Source: Pseudomonadota bacterium
GTDB lineage: Bacteria > Myxococcota_A > UBA9042
Length of the DNA: 43,762 nt
Direction: 5' to 3'
Assembly (NCBI GenBank): GCA_005792545.1
Contig: SXRM01000087.1
Span: forward strand, 1 to 43,762
Of this stretch, positions 42,407 through 43,762 are shown one piece after another. Numbering within the stretch: the stretch's first letter is position 1; each line of letters begins with the position of its first letter. Below the pieces are notes generated by a model. The model ran no database searches and was not told where the DNA came from. It saw only the letters and a program-made list of their open reading frames with translations. Made by a program: the position numbers and the translations under genes.

Positions 42407-43693
42407 TCAATCGCTGTGCGTAACCCGGCCGCCGTACACCGTCAGCAGCGCTCGGCCGACCAGTTGTTTGCCCCAGACTGGCGAATTGCGGCACTTGCTC
42501 AGGTTGGTGGCGTTGTCGAGCGTCCACGCCCGATCCGGGTCGAGCAGCGCAAACGTCGCCGGCTCGCCTATGCGCAACATCGGCGCCGGCAGACCGAGGA
42601 TGGCACGCGGCATGGTCATGGTGGCACGCACCAGCGACGTGTCGTCCAGTTCGCCGCGGCGGACCAGATCGCACAGCAGCGGCCACACCGTCTGCAGCCC
42701 GATGGCGCCCGGCTGCGCGCGATCGAATTCGACCTCTTTGTCCGCCACGCTCCACGGCTGGTGGTCGCTGCAGACGGCATCGATGGTACCGTCGCGCACC
42801 CCGGCGAGCAGCGCCTCGCGATCCTGCCGCTCGCGCAGCGGCGCCACGAACCGCAGGTTGGCGTCGTAGTCGCACAGCGCCGAATCGGTCAGCAGCAAGT
42901 GCCACGGCGTCACCGCAGCCGTCACCGCGATGCCGTCGCCCTTGGCGCGCCGCACGTGATCGACCGACCGCGCCGCGCTCAGCCGTGCCAGGTGCAGGCG
43001 GCCCTGCGCCAGCTGGCACACGGCGATGTCGCGGGCTACGGCGATGTGCTCTGCCGCTGCCGGGATGCCGCGCAGCCCCAAGCGGGTCGACCACGGTCCC
43101 TCGTGCATCACGCCTGCGCCCGCCAGATCGAGGTCGAGCGGCTGCGTCACCACGCCGCGGCCAAAGCTGCGCGCGTACTCCAGGGCCCGCCGCAGCATGC
43201 GCGACGAGCGCACCGGTCGATCGGCATCGCCAAACGCCACCGCGCCGGCCTCGGTCATCTCGCCCATCGGCGACAGCGTCTCGCCCTGCAGCCGGTGGGT
43301 CAAGGCGCCAATCGGCAGCAGCTCACACAGGCCGATGTCGCGCGCGCGCCGCACGATGAGCTCGGTGACCGCGTGGTCGTCGTTACTGGGCTGGGTATCT
43401 GGCCCCACCGCCACCGCCACGTACCCGCCGGCCGCCGCGCAACGCGACAGCGACAGCAAATCCTCGTCCTGCTCCTGGCCCGGCTCGCGACCGGCAGCGC
43501 CCAGATCCACGAGGCCGGGCGTCAGCCAGCAACCGCGGCCATCGACGCGCTGCGCCCCCGGCACATCAAGCCGCTGACCGACGGCAGCGAAGTGGCCACC
43601 CACCAGCAGCACGCTGCACGGACCGGGAGGCAGGTTGGCCCAGCCGCGCAGATCCGCATCTTCAATGAGCAGGTTGTCGACGATCGGCAGCAT
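42407..43693 (-). CDS. Dihydroorotase homologue, probably non-catalytic (PyrC'-like)
   Basis: 428 residues, three bases after pyrB. The fold is class I dihydroorotase (GLVDL, REPGQEQDEDL, SDHQPW). However, the metal-binding HxH that follows GLVDL is replaced (GLVDLGAAG), and the TPHH element reads TPWH. CSDH retains the Asp position. Loss of the HxH means catalysis is very unlikely. Non-catalytic PyrC' subunits are known in some bacteria, where they assemble with aspartate carbamoyltransferase. An active dihydroorotase would have to be encoded elsewhere. Confidence 0.85.
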   Translation of the reverse strand: MLPIVDNLLIEDADLRGWANLPPGPCSVLLVGGHFAAVGQRLDVPGAQRVDGRGCWLTPGLVDLGAAGREPGQEQDEDLLSLSRCAAAGGYVAVAVGPDTQPSNDDHAVTELIVRRARDIGLCELLPIGALTHRLQGETLSPMGEMTEAGAVAFGDADRPVRSSRMLRRALEYARSFGRGVVTQPLDLDLAGAGVMHEGPWSTRLGLRGIPAAAEHIAVARDIAVCQLAQGRLHLARLSAARSVDHVRRAKGDGIAVTAAVTPWHLLLTDSALCDYDANLRFVAPLRERQDREALLAGVRDGTIDAVCSDHQPWSVADKEVEFDRAQPGAIGLQTVWPLLCDLVRRGELDDTSLVRATMTMPRAILGLPAPMLRIGEPATFALLDPDRAWTLDNATNLSKCRNSPVWGKQLVGRALLTVYGGRVTHSD

Positions 43694-43696
43694 TGG

Positions 43697-43762
43697 CTAC
43701 GCCCCCTGGCTTTCCAGGCCGCGCGTCGCTGCTACGGCGTACAGCACGGCCATGCGCACCGC
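43697..43762 (-). CDS. pyrB: Aspartate carbamoyltransferase, C-terminal end (partial)
   Basis: Only the last 21 residues are inside the window: AVRMAVLYAV followed by ATRGLESQGA. VRMAVLY is the typical C-terminal helix of catalytic aspartate carbamoyltransferase. The position directly before a dihydroorotase homologue supports the call. The gene continues past the right edge. Confidence 0.75.
   Translation of the reverse strand, partial: AVRMAVLYAVAATRGLESQGA

Noticed and set aside
1-43762. CRISPR array, tRNA, rRNA or retron RNA, despite a CARF-domain regulator
   Set aside because: No regularly spaced direct repeats, cas genes, tRNA cloverleaf or reverse transcriptase were seen on either strand.

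Overview
The window is 43.8 kb of GC-rich bacterial chromosome. I infer a member of the Myxococcota or a related 'deltaproteobacterial' lineage. The reasons are a secreted TIG-domain protein ending in a MYXO-CTERM-like tail, many lipoproteins with Asp/Ala/Gly/Thr-rich linkers, a sigma-54 activator, and very high GC with frequent GTG/TTG starts. No rRNA, tRNA or CRISPR array was seen.

Left flank (about 0.4-22.1 kb) is ordinary envelope and housekeeping content. In order it holds: a TIG/MYXO-CTERM surface protein; an alpha/beta hydrolase and a PlsC-like acyltransferase; an outer-membrane barrel-like protein; a small secreted protein; a broken SulP transporter remnant; a thioredoxin-like protein; a Cys-rich lipoprotein followed by a DUF2804 protein; a cyclic-nucleotide-binding protein; a large polytopic membrane protein; a site-2 protease with a TPR-like tail; and a DUF2188-like protein. 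A four-gene run follows (HEAT-repeat protein, HEAT-like lipoprotein, lipoprotein-glutaredoxin fusion, PPC-like lipoprotein), then a zinc-ribbon protein and an STT3-like membrane glycosyltransferase.

Centre (22.6-38.6 kb) is a defence island with every gene on the + strand. It opens with a sigma-54 activator whose N-terminal domain resembles the CARF domain of RtcR. Immediately downstream is a near-perfect -24/-12 promoter (24153-24169) aimed at a type I restriction-modification operon (hsdR, hsdM, hsdS). With overlaps or very short gaps the run continues through a TIR-like (ThsB/DUF1863) protein, a small 3-TM protein, an AlbA_2/HATPase regulator, a DUF3696-type AAA ATPase, a PLD-like protein, an HNH endonuclease, a PGN_0703-type endonuclease and a RHH/PemK toxin-antitoxin pair. 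The arrangement suggests a signal-gated, multi-layer defence supra-operon in which a CARF ligand, through sigma-54, switches on restriction and perhaps the downstream modules. This is the most unusual part of the window.

Right flank (38.6-43.8 kb, all minus strand) is pyrimidine and lipid metabolism. It contains the 3' end of pyrB, a dihydroorotase homologue that has lost catalytic histidines (PyrC'-like), a TIM-barrel-like lipoprotein, a palindromic repeat element, and a Spinster-like MFS transporter overlapping a second PlsC-like acyltransferase, which may form a lysophospholipid salvage pair.
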